Source of the DNA: Caldilinea sp. CFX5
Lineage (GTDB): Bacteria; Chloroflexota; Anaerolineae; Caldilineales; Caldilineaceae
Direction of reading: 5' to 3'
Length of the DNA: 50,806 bases
NCBI GenBank assembly: GCA_021405325.1
Contig: QWII01000071.1
Location: 1-50,806 of the forward strand
Position numbers and translations under genes: made by a program. The notes beneath the pieces are model-generated. The model saw nothing but the letters and a program-made list of their open reading frames with translations. It did no database searches and was not told the DNA's origin. Shown here one piece after another: positions 32,901-39,604 of the stretch. Each line of letters begins with the position of its first letter. The stretch's first letter is position 1.

Positions 32901-32954
32901 CTCTGCGCGAGTCCATGACTCGTCCTGCCCAGCGAGTCACGGACTCGCGCAGAG
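32901..32954. repeat. inverted repeat, CCGTGAC family
   Basis: Arms CTCTGCGCGAGTCC (32901-32914) and complement (32941-32954), with a second nested TGACTCG/CGAGTCA pairing inside. The gap 32955-33107 shows no gene. Confidence 0.75.
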
Positions 32955-33107
32955 CGGTGCTACCCCAAAAGTCAAATGCGCCCTTTCGCGTTGTGTTCTG
33001 TCACGGGGATGTAGTGTGCGCATACGCCGACCAGGCCAGGACAAAGCCCAGCATATTGGTCAATACGCTTTGCCATTCGACCAGCTTTGCGCCATCCCGC
33101 GTCTGTC

Positions 33108-34499
33108 CTATTCCGCCACCAATGTAGCCGAAACATGCTCCGCCAAATAAGCCACTGCCGCGGCAACCGTGGGGGCGCGCCCGGTGGCGACAAAGCCCAA
33201 CGCCATCAGCCCCAACATCGTATCCTCGGACGTGGGGCAGAGGCGGGTGGGGCGGTTGAATTGTTGCTGAATCAACTGTTGGAGGACAGCGATCTTCTGC
33301 GCCAGGCCGCCGGAAAAGACCAGTTGGCGCCAGGGCTGATCCGCAGCCAGTTGGATGGCGCTGCGATAGTAGTTGCCGGCCATGCTCTGGAAGGCGGCAT
33401 GGAAGAGATGGCCCACGGTTAAATTGTCTTCACGAATATTGGCAATCGAACCGCTGCTGCCACCCACACTATCAAAGAAGGAGAGGTTGACCGCCAGATC
33501 ACTGCGGCCGACATTAGCGGCGGCCTGCGCGATGGCGGGCCAGGGATCATCCAGCGGCTTACCTTGCATCTGCGCCAACTCGGTCAGCAGCGCCACCAGA
33601 TGGTTGAGCGCACGACCGGCGGGAATGCCGGTGAAGGTGTTGAGAAAACGGCCATCAAAGAAGGGGCGTGTCTGGTAGGCGCCCAGGGTTAGCTGCGGCG
33701 TGATCAGGCTGACCTGCGACCCGGTGGAGATGTTGAGCGACAACTCATCGGGCGCCAGGAGCGCACCGACCACGGCGCATTGATGATCCCCCACCGGTGC
33801 AAAACAGGGCAACGTTTGGCCAGCGATCTTCACCATTGCCACGGGTGGCCCGAAAGGCTGAATTGTCGGCCAGCGCAGCTGATCCAGCCCCAGGCGCGCC
33901 AGCATGGGGGTGTGCCATTGCATCGTCGTCAGGTTGATCGCACCATGCGCGCCGGCATTGGTCGGCTCAATGGTGGGGGTGCTGCCGGCCAGGTTGGCGA
34001 TGACAAAGTCGGCCAGCGCCGCCGGGATCACTGCCGCCTGGGGCAGTTGCCCATTGACCGCCATCCAGTAGAGATAAGACAAGGGGCGGCTGGGCTGCAC
34101 TTCGCGGCCCGTCTCTTGGCGCTCCTCCGGCGTGATGGTCGCCAGCAATTGGGCCAGGTGGGCGCCTTGCCCGTTGGGGTGGGGGGTCAAGCTGCGTTGA
34201 TCCTGCCAGGTGATGGCATTGGAGCGTGCCTGACCGTCGGCGGTGCAAAGCACCATACCGTGCATCTGGGTGCAAATGACAATGCCTTCACAGGCGGGGG
34301 CAGCGGTCAGTAGCTCCGTCAACAAGGTGCGCACCGTCGTCACAATGGTCTGCGGATCGACCTCATAGAAAAGCGGCGGCCGGTTAGGCAGCGGCTTGGG
34401 AAAGGGCTGGCGACGGATATGGCGCAATTGCAGCTTGTCGAGATCAAGAACGGCGCCTTTGATAAAGGTCGTGCCCAGGTCGAGTGCAAGTAGGGTCAT
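33108..34499 (-). CDS. FGGY-family carbohydrate kinase (xylulokinase/gluconokinase-like)
   Basis: A 463-residue sugar kinase. LDLGTTFIKGAVLD is the phosphate-1 loop, CTQMHGMVL and ITWQDQR the sugar-binding region, NISTGSQVSLI the phosphate-2 region and VFSGGLAQKIAVLQQLI the adenosine motif. It phosphorylates a sugar or polyol. The short N-terminus and HGMVL resemble gluconate/xylulose kinases, but the substrate is not certain. The start at 34499 was chosen because the longer frame begins in non-conserved sequence. Confidence 0.85.
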   Translation of the reverse strand: MTLLALDLGTTFIKGAVLDLDKLQLRHIRRQPFPKPLPNRPPLFYEVDPQTIVTTVRTLLTELLTAAPACEGIVICTQMHGMVLCTADGQARSNAITWQDQRSLTPHPNGQGAHLAQLLATITPEERQETGREVQPSRPLSYLYWMAVNGQLPQAAVIPAALADFVIANLAGSTPTIEPTNAGAHGAINLTTMQWHTPMLARLGLDQLRWPTIQPFGPPVAMVKIAGQTLPCFAPVGDHQCAVVGALLAPDELSLNISTGSQVSLITPQLTLGAYQTRPFFDGRFLNTFTGIPAGRALNHLVALLTELAQMQGKPLDDPWPAIAQAAANVGRSDLAVNLSFFDSVGGSSGSIANIREDNLTVGHLFHAAFQSMAGNYYRSAIQLAADQPWRQLVFSGGLAQKIAVLQQLIQQQFNRPTRLCPTSEDTMLGLMALGFVATGRAPTVAAAVAYLAEHVSATLVAE

Positions 34500-34710
34500 G
34501 GTTGGTTCCGTTATAAAAAGTGAAAGAGACCATTTTGATAAGTAAATTGTACTGTCTAGCTGGCTTAGTGTCAAAGCATTGACCGTAGGTGCGATTTGTA
34601 CCGCACCGACAGTAGGAGGTCGGCGTATTTAGCATACCGGCAATTTGAGCAAAGCCGACCTTGTATGCGACAATCAAAGGCCATTGCTCCGAGTTGGCTG
34701 ACCTACACAT
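34444..34710 (-). pseudogene. possible SEC-C-type zinc-motif fragment
   Basis: The minus frame contains CRCGTNRTYGQC, close to the SEC-C pattern CxCGSGKKYKKCC, though the last Cys is Phe. The frame runs into the start of the FGGY kinase gene and has no other domain. It may be a small remnant of a SEC-C protein gene or a chance match. Confidence 0.25.
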
Positions 34711-34780
34711 GGGCTATGGTTTGCCAACCGCCCTCCCCAGCAGCAGCAGGGCAATCGCCTACGGAAAAGCACCAGGATAG

Positions 34781-34835
34781 CTCCCAGCGAGTCCGTGACT
34801 CGCAAGGGCCTTGCGAGTCACGGACTCGCTGGGAG
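34781..34835. repeat. 27-bp perfect palindrome, CCGTGAC family
   Basis: Arms 34781-34807 and 34809-34835 pair perfectly around a single base. It is the longest perfect member of this family in the window, located upstream of the fmdE-like leader. Confidence 0.9.
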
Positions 34836-34844
34836 CGGTGTAAG

Positions 34845-34955
34845 GTCGCAATTGTCTTGTCGGCAGCAGCGGATTGAGGGCCGGGCCGCCACCGGAAACG
34901 GGGTGACCTCCCGACGTTTCGGCACTGGCGCCGGAACCGACTTGGAAAGGAGATT
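34845..34955 (+). promoter_or_regulatory. structured leader, possible Moco-type riboswitch
   Basis: A GC-rich leader of the fmdE-like gene. It contains, in order, GGGCCG, GCCGCCACC, GGAAACGGGG, GACCTCCCG and GGAAAGGAG, which resemble conserved blocks of the Moco RNA motif as I remember it. The 5' half of the motif is not clear, so this is tentative. The final GGAAAGGAG would double as ribosome binding site. Confidence 0.3.
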
Positions 34956-34959
34956 TAGC

Positions 34960-35658
34960 ATGAGTTTTGATCTGCAAGCGATCTTGCAGGAATCGTCGGC
35001 GCGCCACAAACATCTCTGTCCGCGCCAGGTCTTGGGCGCGCGCATCGGATTGGCCGGCGCCGCCGCCGTTGATCTCACCGTTCCCCGGTGCGACAAACGC
35101 TTGTTGACAATCGTCGAGACCGATGGCTGTTTTGCCGACGGCGTCGAAGTGGCCACCGGCTGCACTGTGGGCCATCGCACCTTGCGCGTTGAGGATTGCG
35201 GCAAGGTGGCCGCGACCTTTGTCAATGTGCAGCGTGGGGTGGCTGTGCGGGTGGCGCCCCAATTGGATGTGCGTGAACGCGCCTACCAGTATGCGCCCGG
35301 CGAACAGCGGCACTATTTCGCCCAACTTCACGCCTATCAAGTGATGCCGGACGCCGCGTTGCTCACCATCCGGGCCGTTACACTCACCCCCACAATTGAG
35401 GCCATTGTCAGCCGACCGGGCGCGCGGGTCAACTGTATCCACTGTGGCGAAGAAATTATCAATGAGCGCGAACTGTTGGTTGCTGGGCAAATTCTTTGTC
35501 GCACCTGCGCCGGTCGCGGCTACTATACCGTTGTCCATCCTGACTGCGGTAGCGATGACAACCACGACCGGTTAGCCTTACCCGGCGATCGCTTAGCCCG
35601 CTGTCGCACAGAGTCGACGCACCCGGCACAGCTTGAGCAACGACCGCCCCATGCTTGA
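34960..35658 (+). CDS. FmdE-family protein with C-terminal zinc-ribbon
   Basis: A 232-residue protein. The N-terminal domain has the FmdE signature RHKHLCPRQVLGARIGLAGA, VETDGCFADGVEVATGCTVGHRTLRVEDCGK; a C-terminal four-Cys ribbon is CIHCGEEIINERE..ILCRTCAG. FmdE was named from the molybdenum formylmethanofuran dehydrogenase operon, but stand-alone bacterial forms have no proven role and may serve molybdenum or tungsten cofactor enzymes. AAAGGAG lies 7 bases before the ATG. It ends inside the start of the TauE-like gene. Confidence 0.85.
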   Translation: MSFDLQAILQESSARHKHLCPRQVLGARIGLAGAAAVDLTVPRCDKRLLTIVETDGCFADGVEVATGCTVGHRTLRVEDCGKVAATFVNVQRGVAVRVAPQLDVRERAYQYAPGEQRHYFAQLHAYQVMPDAALLTIRAVTLTPTIEAIVSRPGARVNCIHCGEEIINERELLVAGQILCRTCAGRGYYTVVHPDCGSDDNHDRLALPGDRLARCRTESTHPAQLEQRPPHA

Positions 35659-36418
35659 CCCCAATGCCTTGCCGCCGTGGCCGCTGGTGTTGCTCGCCTT
35701 TGCCGTCGCCTTTCTCTATGCCAGCGTGGGGTTGGGCGGTGGTTCCGGCTACCTGGCCGCCATGAGTCTCTTTGCCGTCGCCACGCCGTTGATTGCCAGC
35801 ACCGCCTTGACGTTGAACATTCTGGCCGCCTCGATTGCTTTTCTCACCTACCGGCAAAGCGGTTATTTTCAACCGGCGCTGCTCTGGCCCTTCCTGTTGA
35901 CCTCGTTGCCGGCGGCATTTTTGGGGGGCTATCTGCGCCTGCCTGAGACCATTTATCTGCTCATTTTGTATGCCGTGCTGGGCTATATCGGTCTGCAACT
36001 GCTCTTTTGGGAGCCACGGGTGCAGACCGCCGTCACCCCCAGGCGCTTTTCCTGGTTGGTGATCCTGCTGAGCGGCTTTGTGATCGGCTTGCTCTCCGGC
36101 ATGGTCGGCTTAGGGGGCGGCATCTTTCTCTCGCCGCTCATTGTGCTGGCGGGGTGGGGAACGCCTAAACAGGCCGCCGCCGCCTCCTCGGCCTTTATTG
36201 TTGTCAATTCTGCCAGCGGTTTGCTGGGGCGCGTCCTGGGCGGCACTTTTGTGCTGGGGATGATGGGCGCGGCCCTGTTACCGGCAGGGTTGATCGGCGC
36301 CGTGCTAGGGAGCCGGTTGGGCGCCCGTTATCTCTCCGGGCTGTGGCTGCGGCGGCTGTTGGGGATTGTCCTGCTGCTGACGGTGTTGAGCTATCTGGTG
36401 CAATCCCTCGCGCCATGA
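35651..36418 (+). CDS. TauE/SafE-family membrane permease
   Basis: A 255-residue protein with about eight TM segments and the duplicated family motif: LYASVGLGGGSGYLAAMSLF in the first half and GLLSGMVGLGGGIFLSPLIVLAGWGTPKQAAAASS in the second. The family exports sulfite, sulfoacetate or related anions. The ATG overlaps the FmdE stop by 8 bases, so the two are translated together. An oxyanion linked to molybdenum or tungsten metabolism is a possible substrate (inference). Confidence 0.88.
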   Translation: MLDPNALPPWPLVLLAFAVAFLYASVGLGGGSGYLAAMSLFAVATPLIASTALTLNILAASIAFLTYRQSGYFQPALLWPFLLTSLPAAFLGGYLRLPETIYLLILYAVLGYIGLQLLFWEPRVQTAVTPRRFSWLVILLSGFVIGLLSGMVGLGGGIFLSPLIVLAGWGTPKQAAAASSAFIVVNSASGLLGRVLGGTFVLGMMGAALLPAGLIGAVLGSRLGARYLSGLWLRRLLGIVLLLTVLSYLVQSLAP

Positions 36419-36520
36419 CCCGGGTGCATTTCCCCTATGACCACCAGCGTTTGACGCGACCATGACCGTGTGATACGATTCCCGACAGCGAGAAAAATCG
36501 TCGTGAGCAACGGTTGCTCC

Positions 36521-36619
36521 GACAGGTGATGAGGCTCACCATTTGCCTGACACGAGCAGGCTGATAGCTTCTATATGACTGACCGCCGATAAGCGATTGG
36601 TTGTATAGAAGCTATTTTT
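36521..36619 (+). promoter_or_regulatory. fluoride riboswitch (crcB motif) with terminator
   Basis: The aptamer reads GGTGATGAGGCTCACC (36525-36540), matching the GGNGAUGGNGUUCNCC hairpin, followed by a second stem and GGCTGATAGCTTCTAT (about 36559-36574), matching the conserved GCUgAUgaCUcCUAc strand. That strand is also the 5' half of a terminator: ATAGCTTCTATA (36564-36575) pairs perfectly with TATAGAAGCTAT (36604-36615), followed by TTTTT. Fluoride binding should prevent the terminator and switch on the downstream exporter. Confidence 0.88.
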
Positions 36620-36658
36620 GATCCGGCAACCATGGAGCGAAACGGGAGTACGCGCAGC

Positions 36659-38077
36659 ATGATTGAACGTCTTTTAACCAGGTGGCGCCCCAAAAGGATG
36701 TCCGCCGCGACAACCGATATCGGGCAAGGTAGCCAACAGGCCAAACCGCGTCGGCGCAGATGGCTGCTCTATCACAGTTGGCACGAATTCTTTGTATTAC
36801 AGCCGCTAGACTTCTGGGATTCCTTGCAACTCATCATCAAGTGGACCGTCTTGGGCGGGGCCGCGGGCGTCCTGGCGGGAACAGCCGCGTACATCTTTCT
36901 GAGCGCCCTGGCCTGGGCGACGGCGACACGCCTGGCCTATCCCCAACTACGCTATGCGTTGCCGTTGATCGGCCTGGGCGTGGGCTGGCTCTATCACCGC
37001 TTTGGCGGCACGGCGGCGCTGGGCAACACCCTGGTGATCGATGAGGTCAACAACAACCGGGCGAAGATTCCGCTGCGCATGGCGCCCTTTGTCCTCTTGG
37101 GAACCATTCTCACCCACCTGGGCGGCGGCTCGGCGGGGCGGGAAGGGACGGCGATTCAGATGGGCGCCAGTCTGGCCGATGGGCTGCGCCGCCTCCTGGG
37201 GCTGACCGGTGAGGATCGGCGCTTATTGCTCATGGCCGGCATTAGCGGCGGTTTTGGTTCCGTCTTTGGCGTACCGGCGGCGGGCTTTGTCTTCGGCATG
37301 GAGGTGCAGGGCATCGGGCGGATTCGCTACGAGGGGATTGTGCCTTGTCTGGCGGCGTCGGTGATCGGCGATCTGGTCTGCCGGGCCTGGGGCGCGCCCC
37401 ACAGCCACTATCCCCACTTTGACCCGATTCCGCTGGAACCGTTGCTGCTGCTCAAGGTCGGGCTGGCCGGCATTGCCTTTGGCTTGACCAGCCTGCTCTT
37501 TGTCGAATTGACCCACGGGATCAAGCTCATCATGAGTCGCATCACCACCTGGCCGCCGCTGGCGCCGGTGATCGGCGGCGGCGCGGTGATCGCGCTGACC
37601 GCGCTGGTCGGCACGCAAGAGTATTTGGGATTGAGCCTGCCGTTGATCAGCGCCAGCGTCGAGGGGACAGGGGTGGCGCCGTGGGCTTTTGCGCTCAAGC
37701 TGTTCTTTACCGCCGTCACGCTGGGTACGGGCTATATGGGCGGCGAAGTGACCCCGCTCTTTGTCATCGGCGCGACCTTGGGCGCGGCGTTGAGCGGCCT
37801 GCTGGGCGGGCCGCCCGGTCTGCTGGCGGCGGTGGGGTTGGTGGCGGTCTTTGCCGGCGCCAGCAACACACCGCTGGCCTGCGCCATCATGGGCATCGAA
37901 CTCTTTGGCAGCGGCGCCACGCCCTATCTCTTTATCGGCTGTGTCGTGGCCTACCTGGCGTCGGGCCACCGGGGGATCTATATGACACAACGGGTCCATC
38001 ACCCCAAGAGCGCCCTGGCCGATCTACAACCGGAGGAGAATCTGCGCATGTTGCGGGCGCGACGGGGCGGGAGCTAG
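36659..38077 (+). CDS. CLC-F type fluoride/proton antiporter
   Basis: A 472-residue CLC-family transporter with about ten membrane helices after a basic cytoplasmic N-terminus. The glutamate-gate motif reads GGSAGREGT, as in fluoride-specific CLC-F proteins, instead of GREGP. The first anion motif GSGIP is replaced by the NNRAKIP region, another CLC-F-like departure. The third region is TGYMGGEVTPLF. The riboswitch at 36521 confirms the role. ATG 36659 has GGGAG 10 bases upstream; an alternative ATG lies at 36632. The 3' end overlaps the convergent gene at 38024 by 54 bases. Confidence 0.9.
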   Translation: MIERLLTRWRPKRMSAATTDIGQGSQQAKPRRRRWLLYHSWHEFFVLQPLDFWDSLQLIIKWTVLGGAAGVLAGTAAYIFLSALAWATATRLAYPQLRYALPLIGLGVGWLYHRFGGTAALGNTLVIDEVNNNRAKIPLRMAPFVLLGTILTHLGGGSAGREGTAIQMGASLADGLRRLLGLTGEDRRLLLMAGISGGFGSVFGVPAAGFVFGMEVQGIGRIRYEGIVPCLAASVIGDLVCRAWGAPHSHYPHFDPIPLEPLLLLKVGLAGIAFGLTSLLFVELTHGIKLIMSRITTWPPLAPVIGGGAVIALTALVGTQEYLGLSLPLISASVEGTGVAPWAFALKLFFTAVTLGTGYMGGEVTPLFVIGATLGAALSGLLGGPPGLLAAVGLVAVFAGASNTPLACAIMGIELFGSGATPYLFIGCVVAYLASGHRGIYMTQRVHHPKSALADLQPEENLRMLRARRGGS

Positions 38078-38239
38078 GGCGTGGGGTTCCTTGCCCAATA
38101 TCACCGCGAAAACAAACCTATAATCACGCAATTTGGTGCGCAACCGCTTCTGGGTTGCCCGATCGGCCCCCCATTTTTGACGAAGGAGCTTTTTGATCTG
38201 CTCGGCTTCCTGAGGCGTAAATTGTGTTTTGCTTTGCAT
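38024..38239 (-). CDS. small basic protein, unknown
   Basis: A 71-residue, Lys/Arg-rich protein starting MQSKTQFTPQEAEQIKKLLR, with a strong AGGAGA box 6 bases before the ATG, which makes it a real gene. The middle (RATQKRLRTKLRDYRFVFAVI) is predicted helical, possibly a nucleic-acid-binding helix-turn-helix. The last 18 codons lie opposite the end of the CLC-F gene. Confidence 0.6.
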   Translation of the reverse strand: MQSKTQFTPQEAEQIKKLLRQKWGADRATQKRLRTKLRDYRFVFAVILGKEPHALAPAPSRPQHAQILLRL

Positions 38240-38310
38240 CCTCTTCTCCTTTGCACGATAAATTTTTCGGGTAAACCGTTCGCAATTCGGCCATTCCAAA
38301 GAAGATACCA

Positions 38311-38390
38311 CCCGTAGGGGCGTCCGCTTGCCGGCGCCCTATCCGTCTCACGGGCAAACCGGGGCGCCGGCAAGCGGACGCCCCTACGGG
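38311..38390. repeat. 29-bp perfect inverted repeat, GTAGGGGCG family
   Basis: Arms 38311-38339 and 38362-38390 are exact complements, each with a GTAGGGGCGTCCGC core. It marks the junction between the housekeeping genes and the defence-island debris. Confidence 0.9.
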
Positions 38391-38396
38391 ATTACG

Positions 38397-38565
38397 CTAC
38401 GCCGCCGCCAGCGCTTCCGCCAAAGCCGCCTCCAACAACCGCCGCCGCGTAGCCGTGACCGTCGCCAGATTGGCCGCCAGTTCATCGCACAGCGCCAGCA
38501 GTTCGTCCACCCTAGCGACGATGCGCTGTTGTTCGGCGAGGGGTGAGAGGGCGAGCGGTGCTTTC
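38397..38565 (-). pseudogene. type I restriction specificity subunit (HsdS), C-terminal remnant
   Basis: The minus frame ending at TAG 38397-38399 reads PLALSPLAEQQRIVARVDEL, followed by a helix with LCDELAANL and TRRRLLEAALAEALAAA. This is the conserved tail of HsdS after the second target-recognition domain. An in-frame stop lies three codons before PLALSP and nothing upstream resembles the rest of HsdS, nor are hsdM or hsdR present. Confidence 0.75.
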
Positions 38566-38637
38566 TACAGATTAGGTTGGAATAATACATCGTTGGTAAC
38601 AAAACATATTTTCCGAGAAAAGGCAAAAAATGCCCTC

Positions 38638-38666
38638 TTGACCTTTCGCAAAAACTGTAGTATAAT
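38638..38666 (+). promoter_or_regulatory. promoter upstream of the DUF3800 gene
   Basis: TTGACC (38638-38643), 17 bases, TATAAT (38661-38666). It leaves a leader of about 128 bases before the DUF3800 start. Confidence 0.65.
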
Positions 38667-38738
38667 GACTGGTGGTTGGGAGGGTTGCATAAGCGATCCG
38701 CTGAGAGAAGAATCTCACCCGGCCGCATTTGCCGCAAA

Positions 38739-38774
38739 CAAGACCTCTTAGGGGTAACACCCTAAGAGGTCTTG
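38739..38774 (+). terminator. 15-bp hairpin in the DUF3800 leader
   Basis: CAAGACCTCTTAGGG (38739-38753) pairs perfectly with 38760-38774, then CCTTTTC. Placed between promoter and start codon, it looks like an attenuator or a terminator that shields the gene. Confidence 0.6.
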
Positions 38775-38800
38775 CCTTTTCTAAAGAGACTTCCCGAAAT

Positions 38801-39166
38801 ATGTACATTCTCTATCTTGATGATTCCGGTTCCGTTCACAACGCCAACGAAGCTTATTTCGTCCTTGGTGGCGTCGCCGTCCCTGAACAAAGCATCCGCT
38901 GGCTCTCTCACCAAATCGAACTCCTCGCCCAACAGATTGATCCCACCAACCCGGGACTGGTCGAATTTCACGCCGCCGAAGTCTTCGGTGGCCGCACCGG
39001 CTACTGGAAAAGCATCACCGAAAAACAAAAACGCATCGACATCATCAAAAATGTTCTCGGCGTCATGGGGAAAGCCTACCCCGACATCACCACCTTTGCT
39101 TGCGCTGTCCACAAACAAACCTATAATCCATCCTGCACCTGCCCGGCCTGCATCACCCGTCGCTAA
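38801..39166 (+). CDS. DUF3800 protein, C-terminally truncated
   Basis: A 121-residue protein opening MYILYLDDSGSVHNANEAYFVLGGVAV, the DUF3800 signature, with GLVEFHAAEVFGG further on. DUF3800 proteins are RNase-H-like and common in defence islands and phage genomes, usually 220-260 residues. Here the second half, with its own conserved acidic residues, is missing and the frame ends in an unrelated CTCPACITRR tail just before the palindrome at 39183. Probably a non-functional fragment. Confidence 0.7.
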   Translation: MYILYLDDSGSVHNANEAYFVLGGVAVPEQSIRWLSHQIELLAQQIDPTNPGLVEFHAAEVFGGRTGYWKSITEKQKRIDIIKNVLGVMGKAYPDITTFACAVHKQTYNPSCTCPACITRR

Positions 39167-39182
39167 TTTTTATCAAATGATA

Positions 39183-39259
39183 GGAGTTACGCAGTTGGGA
39201 GCATCGCTATCTCTGGCGGCAGGCCAGCAGGATGCCGGCGTTCCCAACTGCGTAACTCC
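39183..39259. repeat. 18-bp inverted repeat (GGAGTTACGCAGTTGGGA)
   Basis: Arms 39183-39200 and 39242-39259 are perfect complements around a 41-base loop. The GCGTAACTCCCAAC half also occurs at 18456-18469, so it is an interspersed element. It lies between the convergent DUF3800 and J-domain fragments. Confidence 0.75.
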
Positions 39260-39272
39260 CCAAATGATCAAT

Positions 39273-39599
39273 CTAGTGGACGCGTAGTTTTTCGATGGCA
39301 TCGAAAATATTTTCTGCCTCTTTAAAGATGTTTTCTGCTGCACTTTTTTTGTCAGGGGGATATTGATCAGGATGATAATATTTTCGGTACGCTGTTCTAG
39401 CTGCTTTCACTAGAAAGTCCGGCGCACTTGGATGTAAACCAACACTCGCAAACAACGCATGTTGTTCGTTTGGTTCAGGTTGAGGCGCCCCGCTAGAACT
39501 GTGATTTTTTGCTAATTCGGCGATTCGCTCTTCAACAGCTACAAATGATATACTCGTGCAACTTTGGTAATATTCTGTTGGCTTGATAATGCTGGCGTT
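39273..39599 (-). CDS. J-domain (DnaJ-like) protein, 5' end uncertain
   Basis: The frame ends with a recognisable J-domain: HALFASVGLHPSAPDFLVKA, then AYRKYYHPDQ with the HPD tripeptide that stimulates Hsp70, and ENIFDAIEKLR at the end. The frame is open upstream to a stop at 39600-39602, right where the helicase gene ends, but has no ATG or GTG. The only common start, TTG 39455, would cut off the first J-domain turn. It is either the 3' fragment of a larger gene joined to the operon or uses an unusual start. Confidence 0.5.
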   Translation of the reverse strand, partial: NASIIKPTEYYQSCTSISFVAVEERIAELAKNHSSSGAPQPEPNEQHALFASVGLHPSAPDFLVKAARTAYRKYYHPDQYPPDKKSAAENIFKEAENIFDAIEKLRVH

Positions 39600-39604
39600 C
39601 TAGC

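Noticed and set aside
34845..34955. Cobalamin riboswitch
   Set aside because: A GCCACC stretch resembles part of the B12 box, but the full box and surrounding stems are missing.
38695..38735. TPP riboswitch, because of a CTGAGAG motif
   Set aside because: The remaining conserved TPP blocks (the GGAUAAUGC and GCGNAGGGA type) are absent, and the downstream gene is unrelated to thiamine.
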